A DNA stretch of 64,000 nt from Beijerinckiaceae bacterium (lineage in GTDB: Bacteria > Pseudomonadota > Alphaproteobacteria > Rhizobiales > Beijerinckiaceae), in the NCBI GenBank assembly GCA_004564215.1, contig CP024846.1, positions 1,178,001-1,242,000 on the forward strand, written 5' to 3'. The notes under the pieces were generated by a model that made no database searches, was not told where the DNA came from, and saw only the letters and a program-made list of their open reading frames with translations. Both the position numbers and the translations under genes were made by a program. Of this stretch, positions 1 to 7,032 are shown piece after piece; within the stretch, counting starts at the first letter, position 1; each line of letters begins with the position of its first letter.

Positions 1-887
1 CTTTGCTGCGGACGAACGCTTGCAGCCCACTCGCGACCAATGCAATCCGTGGCAATATTTGGGATAATTTCTCATCATCGACCTATAAGGATCTGCCTTC
101 AGTCGGAGCCATTACGGTTCAAGATCCCTTTACGGGAGAGCGGCGGCAATACCGGATGCCGGGCGGCGGGCTTGGCTTCACCCGGGTACCCACGCTGATC
201 AGCACCTGGTCAACGGCACCTTATCTGATCAACAAGCGGATTGGCCCATTTGACGATGATCCTTCCGTCGAGAGCAGAATGAAATTGTTCCAGGCCTCGA
301 TCGAACAATTGCTTTGGCCTGAAAAACGTCCCCGTGAGGAAAAGCTGGATGGCTTTATCATGCGGACCACGGAGCGAAGCTGGGTCAAAATTCCAAAGCG
401 GGATATTCCAGTGGAGTTATCGAGTACGTTCGGCTCCCTGCAGGAACCGTTTTCGGGATTGCTGAAGGATTCAATCTCGCGCTTGTTCGATAAAGACGGC
501 AACTTTGTCCTTGGCCCAATTCCGAAAGGGCTGCCGATTAATCTGTTGGCCAATTACCGGCCGCTAGCTGATATCGAGGGCATTGCGGGGAAGGCAGAGC
601 ATGCAAAGAACTTCGTGGGCTTGCTGGCAATATTGGCCATGAATGTGCCAGCGCCAGGCCCAAGCGCAACCGATGAAGAAATGCTTGCTTGGGTGCAGAA
701 ACTGCGTGAGCCCTTGTTAAAGCTCAGTAAATGTCCAGATTTCGTGGTCAACCGCGGTCATTATTTCGGCACCGCGAAATTCAACGACTTCGAGGGCCTC
801 ACCGACGACGAAAAAGCCTATGGGGCCGAGCCGGTTCTGAGCGATGACGACAAGCGCGCCTTGATCGAATTTATTAAGACATTCTGA
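1..887 (+). CDS. C-terminal part of a large RoxA-like / di-haem cytochrome-type protein (5' truncated)
   Basis: The reading frame is open to the left window edge, so the true start lies outside; a TTG at 3 is probably not the start. The visible 294 residues carry a motif series that recalls large c-type cytochromes related to rubber oxygenase RoxA and cytochrome c peroxidases: an N-terminal TNACSPLATNAIRGNIWDNF stretch, GLGFTRVPTLISTWSTAPYL near residues 57-76, a SVESRMKLFQASIEQLLWPE block, and the end VLSDDDKRALIEFIKTF, which resembles the last helix of cytochrome c peroxidase-type domains. No CXXCH is present in this fragment, so any haem site would be upstream. Family assignment is from recollection of these motifs and is moderate only. 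A perfect 36-bp palindrome follows 25 bp after the stop. Confidence 0.5.
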   Translation, partial: LLRTNACSPLATNAIRGNIWDNFSSSTYKDLPSVGAITVQDPFTGERRQYRMPGGGLGFTRVPTLISTWSTAPYLINKRIGPFDDDPSVESRMKLFQASIEQLLWPEKRPREEKLDGFIMRTTERSWVKIPKRDIPVELSSTFGSLQEPFSGLLKDSISRLFDKDGNFVLGPIPKGLPINLLANYRPLADIEGIAGKAEHAKNFVGLLAILAMNVPAPGPSATDEEMLAWVQKLREPLLKLSKCPDFVVNRGHYFGTAKFNDFEGLTDDEKAYGAEPVLSDDDKRALIEFIKTF

Positions 888-1267
888 CGAGCCGAACCCA
901 CCGTTCGCGATGAGGCCGATATAAAGTCAGCTGACTTTATATCGGCCTGTCTCTGTAGGTCTAGCCGCGAGCCGTGATCCATCATCGAAATAAATAGGCG
1001 GTCGGGCCAATCTCGACCGGCTCTATGGAAGATTTCTTCGACCCTCACCCTGCTTTCTCCCCTAAGAAAAATTTAAAGGAAAGCAAGACGCAACGTAAGA
1101 AGCCCGTAAAGACCTCCCCCCAACCTGGATGATATCAAGGCGGATATCGGGGGGTTCTGCACGTTCCCACCCTACCGGATAGAACGGGCGGCTGTAACTC
1201 CACCCATTTTGGACGCAAATCGAACTGCGGGCGAACATTCTTTCTCATCATTTGTCGGAGAGACGAG
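888..1267. other. Intergenic region, 380 bp
   Basis: Besides the 36-bp palindrome I see no gene here. The last bases carry the ribosome binding site of hypX (GGAG seven bases before its ATG). Short open frames in this stretch lack start signals and recognisable sequence. Confidence 0.6.
913..948. repeat. Perfect 36-bp palindrome without loop
   Basis: Bases 913-930 are the exact reverse complement of 931-948, with no spacer. It begins 25 bp after the stop of the truncated cytochrome-like gene and ends 319 bp before hypX. There is no T-run after it, so it is not a standard intrinsic terminator; it could be a cruciform or hairpin end signal, or a dimeric-protein operator. Confidence 0.85.
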
Positions 1268-3121
1268 ATGAGGATTTTACTTATTTCGAGTTCATTCAAT
1301 AGCTTTACGCAGCGCGTTTTTGTTGACCTTGACGACGCTGGACATGATGTCACTTTCGAACTTTCCAAGGACCTCGGGGCTGTGCGCGAGGCCGTCGCCC
1401 TCTTCAATCCAGATGTCATCATCTGCCCCTTCTTGAAGGAGTTCTTGCCTCGAGACATTTGGACCAAGCACCTCGCCATCATTATGCACCCGGGCATAGA
1501 AGGCGATCGTGGCCCGTCCTCCATCGACTGGGCGATCCTCGAAAATCGGAGCACATGGGGAGTGACCGCGCTCGAGGCTGCCGCTGAAATGGACGCAGGT
1601 TCGATCTGGTCGAGCCATAATTTCAACCTTCCCTTCGCAACCAAATCCTATGTCTACCGGACATACATTGTCGAGGTAGGCATGAATGGCATTTTTGCGA
1701 TCATCGACAAACTCTCTGCCCACCGCTCCCACGCGGCAGATCTTGAGCGGGTGGAAAAACGCAGCACGGTCGGTTCTCACGGCAGGGTGAGCCGCAGTAG
1801 GCCGATCGACAAGCGCTGCGTACCTGCCGAGGCCGTTCCTCTATTTCCCGCATCTACAAATGCCGGCAATCCCAAGATCGAGGGCCAGCTGCGCCCGCTC
1901 ATGCGGCAGGCCGATCGCAAAATCGACTGGCTCACGAATACGTCCGAGTTGATCGTTCGCAAAATCCATGCTGCAGACGGGTTTCCCGGCGTTCGGGATC
2001 AAATTGCCAATCGTGACTATTTGCTATTCGGCGCGCATTTCGAGGACGTTCTCGGAATCGACAGCCCGACCCGACCAGGCGAGATCATCGCGACTCGAAA
2101 TGGCGCGATCTGCCGCAAGACGATTGATGGCGCCGTCTGGGTCAGCCACATGAAGCAAAGGGCTGACGGCGCCCGATTCTTTAAACTGCCAGCGACCAGC
2201 GTTTTGCCAGACGAGGTCCTCGTCGGCGTACCCGAGTCGCCCATTCCGGCTTTGTTTACCGGTACCTGTCGGACCTTCAAGGAGCTCTGGTACCGGGAGG
2301 AAAATGACGTCGGGTATCTCCACTTCGAATTCTATAATGGCGCCATGTCGACGGAGCAGTGCCAGCGGCTCGAAGCGGCCATCCTCGCGGCTCGGCAGCG
2401 CCCAACAAAGGTGCTGGTCTTTATGGGCGGCATGAATTTTTGGTCGAACGGCATTCATCTCAACGTCATCGAGGCGGCGCGCGACCCTGCCTTGGAATCC
2501 TGGAAAAACATCAACGCCATCGATGACGTCGCGCTGGCTATGTTGACCCTGCAGGATCGACTTACAATTTCCGCGATGGGCGCCAACGCCGGTGCCGGCG
2601 GCGTCATGCTGGCCCTCGCCTCCGACCGCGTCATTTTGCGAAATGGGGTTGTGCTCAACCCGCACTACAAGTCGATGGGCCTCCACGGTTCCGAATACTG
2701 GACCTACAGCCTGCCGAAACGCGTCGGCAGGGAAAAGGCCACCGAGCTGACCAATAACTGCCTTCCGATCAATGCAAAAATCGCGGCCGAGATTGGCATG
2801 GTCGACGCAATCGTGAGCTGCGACGTCAGTGAGTTTGAAGCGATCGTCGCAGCCTCCGCGGAAGCGCTTGCAAGAAGCGAAGATTATGCCGAGCTTCTCG
2901 CCAAGAAACAGGCTCAACGGGCGCGAGACGAAGCGAGGAAGCCGCTTTCGCTCTATCGCCATGACGAATTGTCAGAGATGAGCAAGGCCTTCTGGGGCAA
3001 GGACGATAGCTATCACCTTGCCCGCCGCAATTTCGTTCACAAGAATTCCTGCGGCAAGACTCCGCATCGCTTGGCGAAGCACCGGCAGGAGGAAGACTGC
3101 TCGCGGACCATTTGCGGATAG
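1268..3121 (+). CDS. hypX: HypX/HoxX, hydrogenase maturation factor (formyl-THF to CO)
   Basis: 617 aa. The N-terminal third is a formyltransferase/hydrolase-like domain (start MRILLISSSFNSFTQRVFVD; signature HPGIEGDRGPSSIDWAIL near residues 76-93). The C-terminal part (about 345-560) is an enoyl-CoA hydratase/isomerase-type domain with FMGGMNFWSNGIHLN and GANAGAGGVMLALASD. The tail SYHLARRNFVHK is typical of HypX. In the family, HypX converts formyl-tetrahydrofolate to CO for the Fe(CN)2CO centre of [NiFe] hydrogenases made under air. The ATG has a good ribosome binding site (GGAG). No hydrogenase structural or hyp gene is seen elsewhere in the window, so here it is an orphan; what lies left of base 1 is unknown. 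Confidence 0.9.
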   Translation: MRILLISSSFNSFTQRVFVDLDDAGHDVTFELSKDLGAVREAVALFNPDVIICPFLKEFLPRDIWTKHLAIIMHPGIEGDRGPSSIDWAILENRSTWGVTALEAAAEMDAGSIWSSHNFNLPFATKSYVYRTYIVEVGMNGIFAIIDKLSAHRSHAADLERVEKRSTVGSHGRVSRSRPIDKRCVPAEAVPLFPASTNAGNPKIEGQLRPLMRQADRKIDWLTNTSELIVRKIHAADGFPGVRDQIANRDYLLFGAHFEDVLGIDSPTRPGEIIATRNGAICRKTIDGAVWVSHMKQRADGARFFKLPATSVLPDEVLVGVPESPIPALFTGTCRTFKELWYREENDVGYLHFEFYNGAMSTEQCQRLEAAILAARQRPTKVLVFMGGMNFWSNGIHLNVIEAARDPALESWKNINAIDDVALAMLTLQDRLTISAMGANAGAGGVMLALASDRVILRNGVVLNPHYKSMGLHGSEYWTYSLPKRVGREKATELTNNCLPINAKIAAEIGMVDAIVSCDVSEFEAIVAASAEALARSEDYAELLAKKQAQRARDEARKPLSLYRHDELSEMSKAFWGKDDSYHLARRNFVHKNSCGKTPHRLAKHRQEEDCSRTICG

Positions 3122-3137
3122 CGCCACATGTGCGTTC

Positions 3138-3255
3138 CTAGATCACGATGATTTTGGATTGACTCAATCCAAAATCATGAACGTGATCGATTCCAAAAAT
3201 TTAGAGCGGGATGCGGGCGGAAAACCGGTTTCCACTTTTCCTCATCCCGCTCTAA
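3138..3255. repeat. REP-like palindromic repeat, copy A
   Basis: Two palindromes side by side: 3141-3188 (arms GATCACGATGATTTTGGAT... and its complement) and 3202-3254 (arms TAGAGCGGGATG / CATCCCGCTCTA). The whole unit is nearly identical, in inverse orientation, to 33266-33380. Such mosaic elements are common between genes in Rhizobiales. The IS481 element at 3258 begins only three bases beyond this copy. Confidence 0.85.
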
Positions 3256-4218
3256 AGTGTTTAGTCCCGGCATTTGATGGGTTGGATCGAGTTTGAATCG
3301 TTCTGGCTCTTTTGTCCATGTTTTGACGATGAATTCGTAAGGGGTAAGGCCTTTGAGCGTCTTGAGGCGTCGACCATAATTGTATGCGCCGATGAAATCG
3401 GCGAGATGAGTTTCGAGCTGCTCGTGCCGATCGTAATGGTAGCGTTTGACAGTGGCTTCCTTGATTGTTCGGTTCATGCGCTCGACCTGACCATTGGTCC
3501 ATGGATGCTTGATCTTGGTAAGCCGATGCTCGATGCCGTTTTCCCGGCAGCGCATGTCGAACATATGTGTCATGTATCTCGCCGTCGGGCCGTCCGCGTA
3601 GCGCGGTGGGAAGGTGAACTGGATGCCGTTGTCGGTGAGAACGGTGTGGATCTTGTAAGGGACAGCGGCGATCAGAGCTCCCAGAAAAGCCGATGCTGAG
3701 GTCCGGCCTGTCTTTTTGACCAGTTGGACGAAGGCAAATTTGCTGGTGCGATCAATGGCGACATAGAGATAGAGCTTGCCTTCGGCGGTCTGCACCTCGG
3801 CGATGTCGATGTGAAAGAAGCCGATGGGATAGGCCTTGAACTTGCGCTTCTCGGGCTTGTCCCCCTCCACATCCGACAGGCGGCTGAGTCCGTGTCGTTG
3901 CAGGCAGCGATGCAGGGACGAGCGGGTCAGATGCGGGATGGTGGGCTGAAGCGCATAGAGGCAATCGTCGAGCGGCAGCAGCGTGTGCCGGCGGAAAGCG
4001 ACGACGATCGCTTCCTCCTCTGTCGCAAGCACGGTGGATTTCGGGGTTTTGGGGCCGGTCGGGTGATCGGCGACCGAGGCTCGGCTCTTCCATTTGGCGA
4101 CGGTCTTCTGATTGATCCCGTAGCGCTTGGCCAGAGCCCTCAGGCTCTCTTGACTATGTTGTATCGCTCGACGGACCGCCTCTGTCGTTGTGGCGCTCCC
4201 GTGTAGAACCTGACCCAT
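3175..4218 (-). CDS. IS481-family transposase, reading through into the flanking repeat
   Basis: 347 aa from an ATG with GGAGGG seven bases upstream (MGQVLHGSATTTEAVRRAIQ). It has an N-terminal helix-turn-helix (SLRALAKRYGINQKTVAKWK) and an integrase-core DDE domain: FHIDIAEVQ with the first Asp, VLTDNGIQF with the second, and NGQVERMNRTIKE with the Glu. The usual family C-terminus, HQMPGLNT, is reached right at the element's end. An insertion into NCTAGN would supply the stop codon TAG directly after that Thr. Here the flank reads CTTTAG, so the frame continues about 25 residues through REP-like copy A to a stop at 3175. The catalytic core is complete; whether the extended protein is active is unknown. 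Confidence 0.85.
   Translation of the reverse strand: MGQVLHGSATTTEAVRRAIQHSQESLRALAKRYGINQKTVAKWKSRASVADHPTGPKTPKSTVLATEEEAIVVAFRRHTLLPLDDCLYALQPTIPHLTRSSLHRCLQRHGLSRLSDVEGDKPEKRKFKAYPIGFFHIDIAEVQTAEGKLYLYVAIDRTSKFAFVQLVKKTGRTSASAFLGALIAAVPYKIHTVLTDNGIQFTFPPRYADGPTARYMTHMFDMRCRENGIEHRLTKIKHPWTNGQVERMNRTIKEATVKRYHYDRHEQLETHLADFIGAYNYGRRLKTLKGLTPYEFIVKTWTKEPERFKLDPTHQMPGLNTLERDEEKWKPVFRPHPALNFWNRSRS
3258..3280 (+). repeat. IS481 terminal inverted repeat (transposase 3' side)
   Basis: It pairs with 4252-4274; mismatches lie at positions 6, 7, 13, 14 and 15 of the 23-bp end. It abuts REP-like copy A. Confidence 0.75.
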
Positions 4219-4251
4219 AGCGCATCCCTCCATTCAGGAGAAAATAATGCA

Positions 4252-4274
4252 CCATCAAAATACGGGATCAAACA
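4252..4274 (-). repeat. IS481 terminal inverted repeat (transposase 5' side)
   Basis: Reverse complement matches 3258-3280 in 18 of 23 positions. It lies 33 bp upstream of the transposase start, and the next six bases are CCTAGA. Confidence 0.75.
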
Positions 4275-4296
4275 CCTAGACAATAGGAGCACTTCA

Positions 4297-4365
4297 ATGA
4301 CCAAGCTTGTTCACACTGTGGGGCGTGCGCGTTCGGGGCGAACGGGCCTTGTCGCCACCGGTTAG
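4297..4365 (+). CDS. Possible 22-aa leftover or leader ORF
   Basis: ATG preceded by AGGAG seven bases upstream encodes MTKLVHTVGRARSGRTGLVA plus two residues, then TAG. It starts 22 bp outside the IS481 end and may be the remnant 5' end of a gene disrupted here. No family is recognised. Confidence 0.2.
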   Translation: MTKLVHTVGRARSGRTGLVATG

Positions 4366-4434
4366 CGCATTCGGGTCGTCTGGCTCCAAGATTGGCTGTG
4401 CGGGAAAGCTACGGTGAGCAGACTGCGTCGCAGC

Positions 4435-5211
4435 CTAACCAAACGATGGGGGCTGTACGCTGGACGCCTGACCCCCTCGCCGGATCGCTATGGCGCATCC
4501 CACCGGCACACGGAGCTTGTCCTGATCCGATGCATATCCGTCGCAAGGGATCGTCGTCTCGAAAAAAAGTCGGACAAGTTCCGCCTGCCGATGGGTCCCG
4601 GTTTTTTCCAGGATGCGCGCAAGATGGGTCCGCGCTGTAGAACGCGCAATGCTTATGCGCCGGGCTGCGACTGTCAGACCCTCTCCGGAAACCAGTTGGG
4701 CAAGGACACGGGCTTCCGCCGAAGTCAGGGCGAAGAGATCCGCAAACACATTGACCCTATCCATGGCATTCCTTTGGCAATCGACGATGAAAAGCCCGGC
4801 GACGGGTCTCTCGTTGTCGGAAAGCACGTCCTCGGAAGGGGGTGATAGAGGCATCACGTGGATTACCAACGAGGCACGTCCATCTTTGTCGCGCAGAAGG
4901 ACCGAACGCCCCAGCGCCTTCACGTCTAACGATCGAGAAACGGCCAACACCAGCGCGTGCAATTTCCGAGCTGCCCGGAGTTCGACCGTATTGAAGCAGC
5001 CGTGATCGCAGCAAAGTCCGCGACTCGCTCGCATTAGTTTTTCAGCGGCGTGATTTGCAAAAACAATTTGACGATTTGCAGCCACCAGGACCAAACCGAA
5101 ACCTGCGCTTGTGACGAGTTCGCCCAACAATTCCCCTGCTTGCGGCAGGGTGTCACCAAGCAGCTCATTGCCAAGAAAAGCACGTTTGAAGAGTGATGGC
5201 ATCATTTGCAT
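4435..5211 (-). CDS. LuxR-family transcriptional regulator with PAS-like sensor region
   Basis: 258 aa. The N-terminal half (about 30-150) looks like a PAS-type sensor domain (GFGLVLVAANRQIVFANHAA; later VAGLFIVDCQ). The C-terminal LuxR/GerE helix-turn-helix spans about 160-220 (FALTSAEARVLAQLVSGEGL, then ISIARSTARTHLARILEKTG). It is transcribed away from the catalase-related gene, with 646 bp between them. A perfect 22-bp palindrome lies 23 bp upstream of the start, a candidate self-regulatory operator. The ligand is unknown; a role controlling the neighbouring haem-enzyme genes is inferred from position only. Confidence 0.85.
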   Translation of the reverse strand: MQMMPSLFKRAFLGNELLGDTLPQAGELLGELVTSAGFGLVLVAANRQIVFANHAAEKLMRASRGLCCDHGCFNTVELRAARKLHALVLAVSRSLDVKALGRSVLLRDKDGRASLVIHVMPLSPPSEDVLSDNERPVAGLFIVDCQRNAMDRVNVFADLFALTSAEARVLAQLVSGEGLTVAARRISIARSTARTHLARILEKTGTHRQAELVRLFFETTIPCDGYASDQDKLRVPVGCAIAIRRGGQASSVQPPSFG

Positions 5212-5233
5212 TGTTCAACACCTCGAAACGAGG

Positions 5234-5255
5234 AAAGCGGCGTCGACGCCGCTTT
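5234..5255. promoter_or_regulatory. 22-bp perfect palindrome upstream of the LuxR-type gene
   Basis: AAAGCGGCGTC followed directly by its reverse complement, centred about 33 bp before the regulator's ATG. LuxR-type proteins bind dyad sites of about this size (known for the family). That this one is bound by the neighbouring regulator is inference. Confidence 0.55.
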
Positions 5256-5857
5256 GGCGTGAGCACTTCCCTGCACGGGTCGATTTCATATCGGCGCGAG
5301 AGGCCCCAGGTCTTTAAGAAGCGCTTAAGCTTGGTATCAATTTCGAATATGATTTTCTTAGACCGGCGGCCAAACGGCCGTCGTCGGTCTGCATACCGGC
5401 AATTTTTCTTAGGTCTTGCGATCCCGTCTTGAATTGACTTCCAACTTAATGCCTTGAACGACGGATGTCTTTAAAACGCGCTTACCCCGCATGTTATTTT
5501 TTGTTAAATTTCAATTAGCTCTGGAAACAAACCGAGCCGAAGTGCGCGGAGACCTTGGCCGGTCTGCCGGGAGCTTCTGTCGGCCTTCTTGACGAATAGA
5601 TTGCGCAGCGCACGGGCGCACCGCAACCCTTCCATGTTTGCCTTCGGACTCCGTTGCATTAGTCGAAATGGGATTGCCTATGTGTTGGTGATCTCTCCGC
5701 GCGAGACTGCTTGACCTTGCGGCTTTTTGCGGTTCTAACTTTGTTGAGGTTGCTAAAAATCTTGTGCCTCGGCACATGTCCGATCGCGATCAGAAATTAC
5801 ATTTCAGACAGAGCGTAGAAAGCTACATGCTTGTGCCGGCCGCCAGGGGGGTCGATC
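5256..5857. other. Intergenic region between LuxR gene and catalase-related gene
   Basis: About 600 bp, AT-richer than its neighbours. It contains an imperfect hairpin at 5360-5390 (AGACCG...GGCC paired with GGCC...CGGTCT). I see no convincing gene; it probably holds divergent promoters for the two flanking genes. Confidence 0.5.
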
Positions 5858-6949
5858 ATGCCGCGCGGTATTTATTTACAGTTTGACAAATCTGTAGAGG
5901 AAATCCAGCCCGACGAAGACAAGATCATCGACAAAATTATTGCATCTGGTGATCGTCTCGGCAAAGCCGCCTTGGAAAGAAATGGCCGCGCCCTGCGCGC
6001 GGCGCATGCCAAGAATCATGGTATTTTGAAAGGGACACTGACGGTCTGCGAGAATCTGCCGGACCATTTGCGTCAAGGTCTATTCGCAACCCCCCGCAGC
6101 TATCCAATCATCGTCCGATTTTCCACCGGCTTTGGCGATTTGCGCAGCGACAGGATCCCCAATCCGCGTGGGATGGCGATCAAGGTTTTGGGGGTGGATG
6201 GCGATAGACTATGCCCGGACGACACATCGGCCAATCAGGATATTCTCCTGGTCAATCACAGCACATATTTCTCCGATATTGCGACCTATGAAAGATTCGC
6301 AGGCATGGTTGCGGATGTGCCGAAAAAGTCAAATTTCAACCTCAGCCTCACGGCCGCTGTAGCGTCCTTTTTTAATAAGCTTCTTAATGGCTTCAGGCCT
6401 AAGATATTTCTGCGAATGCTTTTTTCGACGGTCGCGGACACTGGTCGTCATATTCTCGGGGAAACCTATCATTCCCAGGCCGCGCTTCGTTTCGGGGATT
6501 ATATTGCAAAACTGAGCGCCGCTCCCACAGGCGAGACCAAGAAGCTCGCAGGCGCTCCCGTCGGTTCCGGGGACGATAGCTTGGGGCAACTTGTCTCGAA
6601 TTTCCTCAAAACAAATGCCGCCGAATATGAGCTTCGCGCCCAGCTTTGCACCGATTTGAAACATATGCCGGTGGAAGACGCTTGGGCTGAATGGCCAGAA
6701 AAGCTATCCCTGCCACAAGTTGTGGCCCGTATCACCTTGCCTGCCGGGCAGGATCCTTTGAGCCCGGCGAGATGCGAGCACGGCGATCGTCTTTCGTTCA
6801 CGCCTTGGCGCGGTCTCTCGGCGCATCAACCGCTCGGATCGATTATGAGGCTGCGTAAGAAGGCTTACGAAGCCTCAAGCGCTTTCCGCCACAGGGAAAA
6901 TAAACAGCCCTTTGAAGAGCCCCGTGCAATTTCCGATTTTCCGGACTGA
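5858..6949 (+). CDS. Catalase-related haem protein (catalase family, about 40 kDa)
   Basis: 363 aa. The ATG at 5858 is chosen because AGGGGGG sits six bases upstream; a TTG at 5831 is also in frame. Catalase-superfamily features are RAAHAKNHGILKGTLTV (distal-His region, residues 47-63), VRFSTGFGDLRSDRIPNPRG (86-105) and the C-terminal AHQPLGSIMRLRKKAYEASS. It is much shorter than true catalases (about 480-750 aa) and belongs to the small catalase-like group, which includes hydroperoxide-processing enzymes related to allene oxide synthase. With an alpha-dioxygenase 5 kb downstream, a fatty-acid hydroperoxide is a plausible substrate (inference). Peroxide detoxification is the alternative. Confidence 0.8.
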   Translation: MPRGIYLQFDKSVEEIQPDEDKIIDKIIASGDRLGKAALERNGRALRAAHAKNHGILKGTLTVCENLPDHLRQGLFATPRSYPIIVRFSTGFGDLRSDRIPNPRGMAIKVLGVDGDRLCPDDTSANQDILLVNHSTYFSDIATYERFAGMVADVPKKSNFNLSLTAAVASFFNKLLNGFRPKIFLRMLFSTVADTGRHILGETYHSQAALRFGDYIAKLSAAPTGETKKLAGAPVGSGDDSLGQLVSNFLKTNAAEYELRAQLCTDLKHMPVEDAWAEWPEKLSLPQVVARITLPAGQDPLSPARCEHGDRLSFTPWRGLSAHQPLGSIMRLRKKAYEASSAFRHRENKQPFEEPRAISDFPD

Positions 6950-7032
6950 GATAAAGAGCCTCGAGGCGTCGAACCGCCAAGGTCGATTATGATCTTTGCC
7001 TAATGTCGAGCCCGCAAAGGGGGGCAAACTTC

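Larger units (their letters stand above)
3258..4274 (-). mobile_element. IS481-family insertion sequence, 1017 bp
   Basis: The element is bounded by imperfect 23-bp terminal inverted repeats: 3258-3280 (TGTTTAGTCCCGG...) and the complement of 4252-4274 (TGTTTGATCCCGT...), with 18 of 23 positions matching. It holds one transposase gene. The right flank, CCTAGA at 4275-4280, fits the NCTAGN target known for IS481; the left flank is CTAAAG, so there is no intact target duplication. That suggests rearrangement or deletion after insertion, or recombination between two copies. Confidence 0.85.

Noticed and set aside
2024..2962. Antisense open frame in hypX
   Set aside because: The plus strand encodes conserved HypX motifs throughout; the antisense product matches nothing recognisable.
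4275..4280. Intact IS481 target-site duplication
   Set aside because: The right flank CCTAGA fits the target, but the left flank (CTAAAG) does not repeat it.
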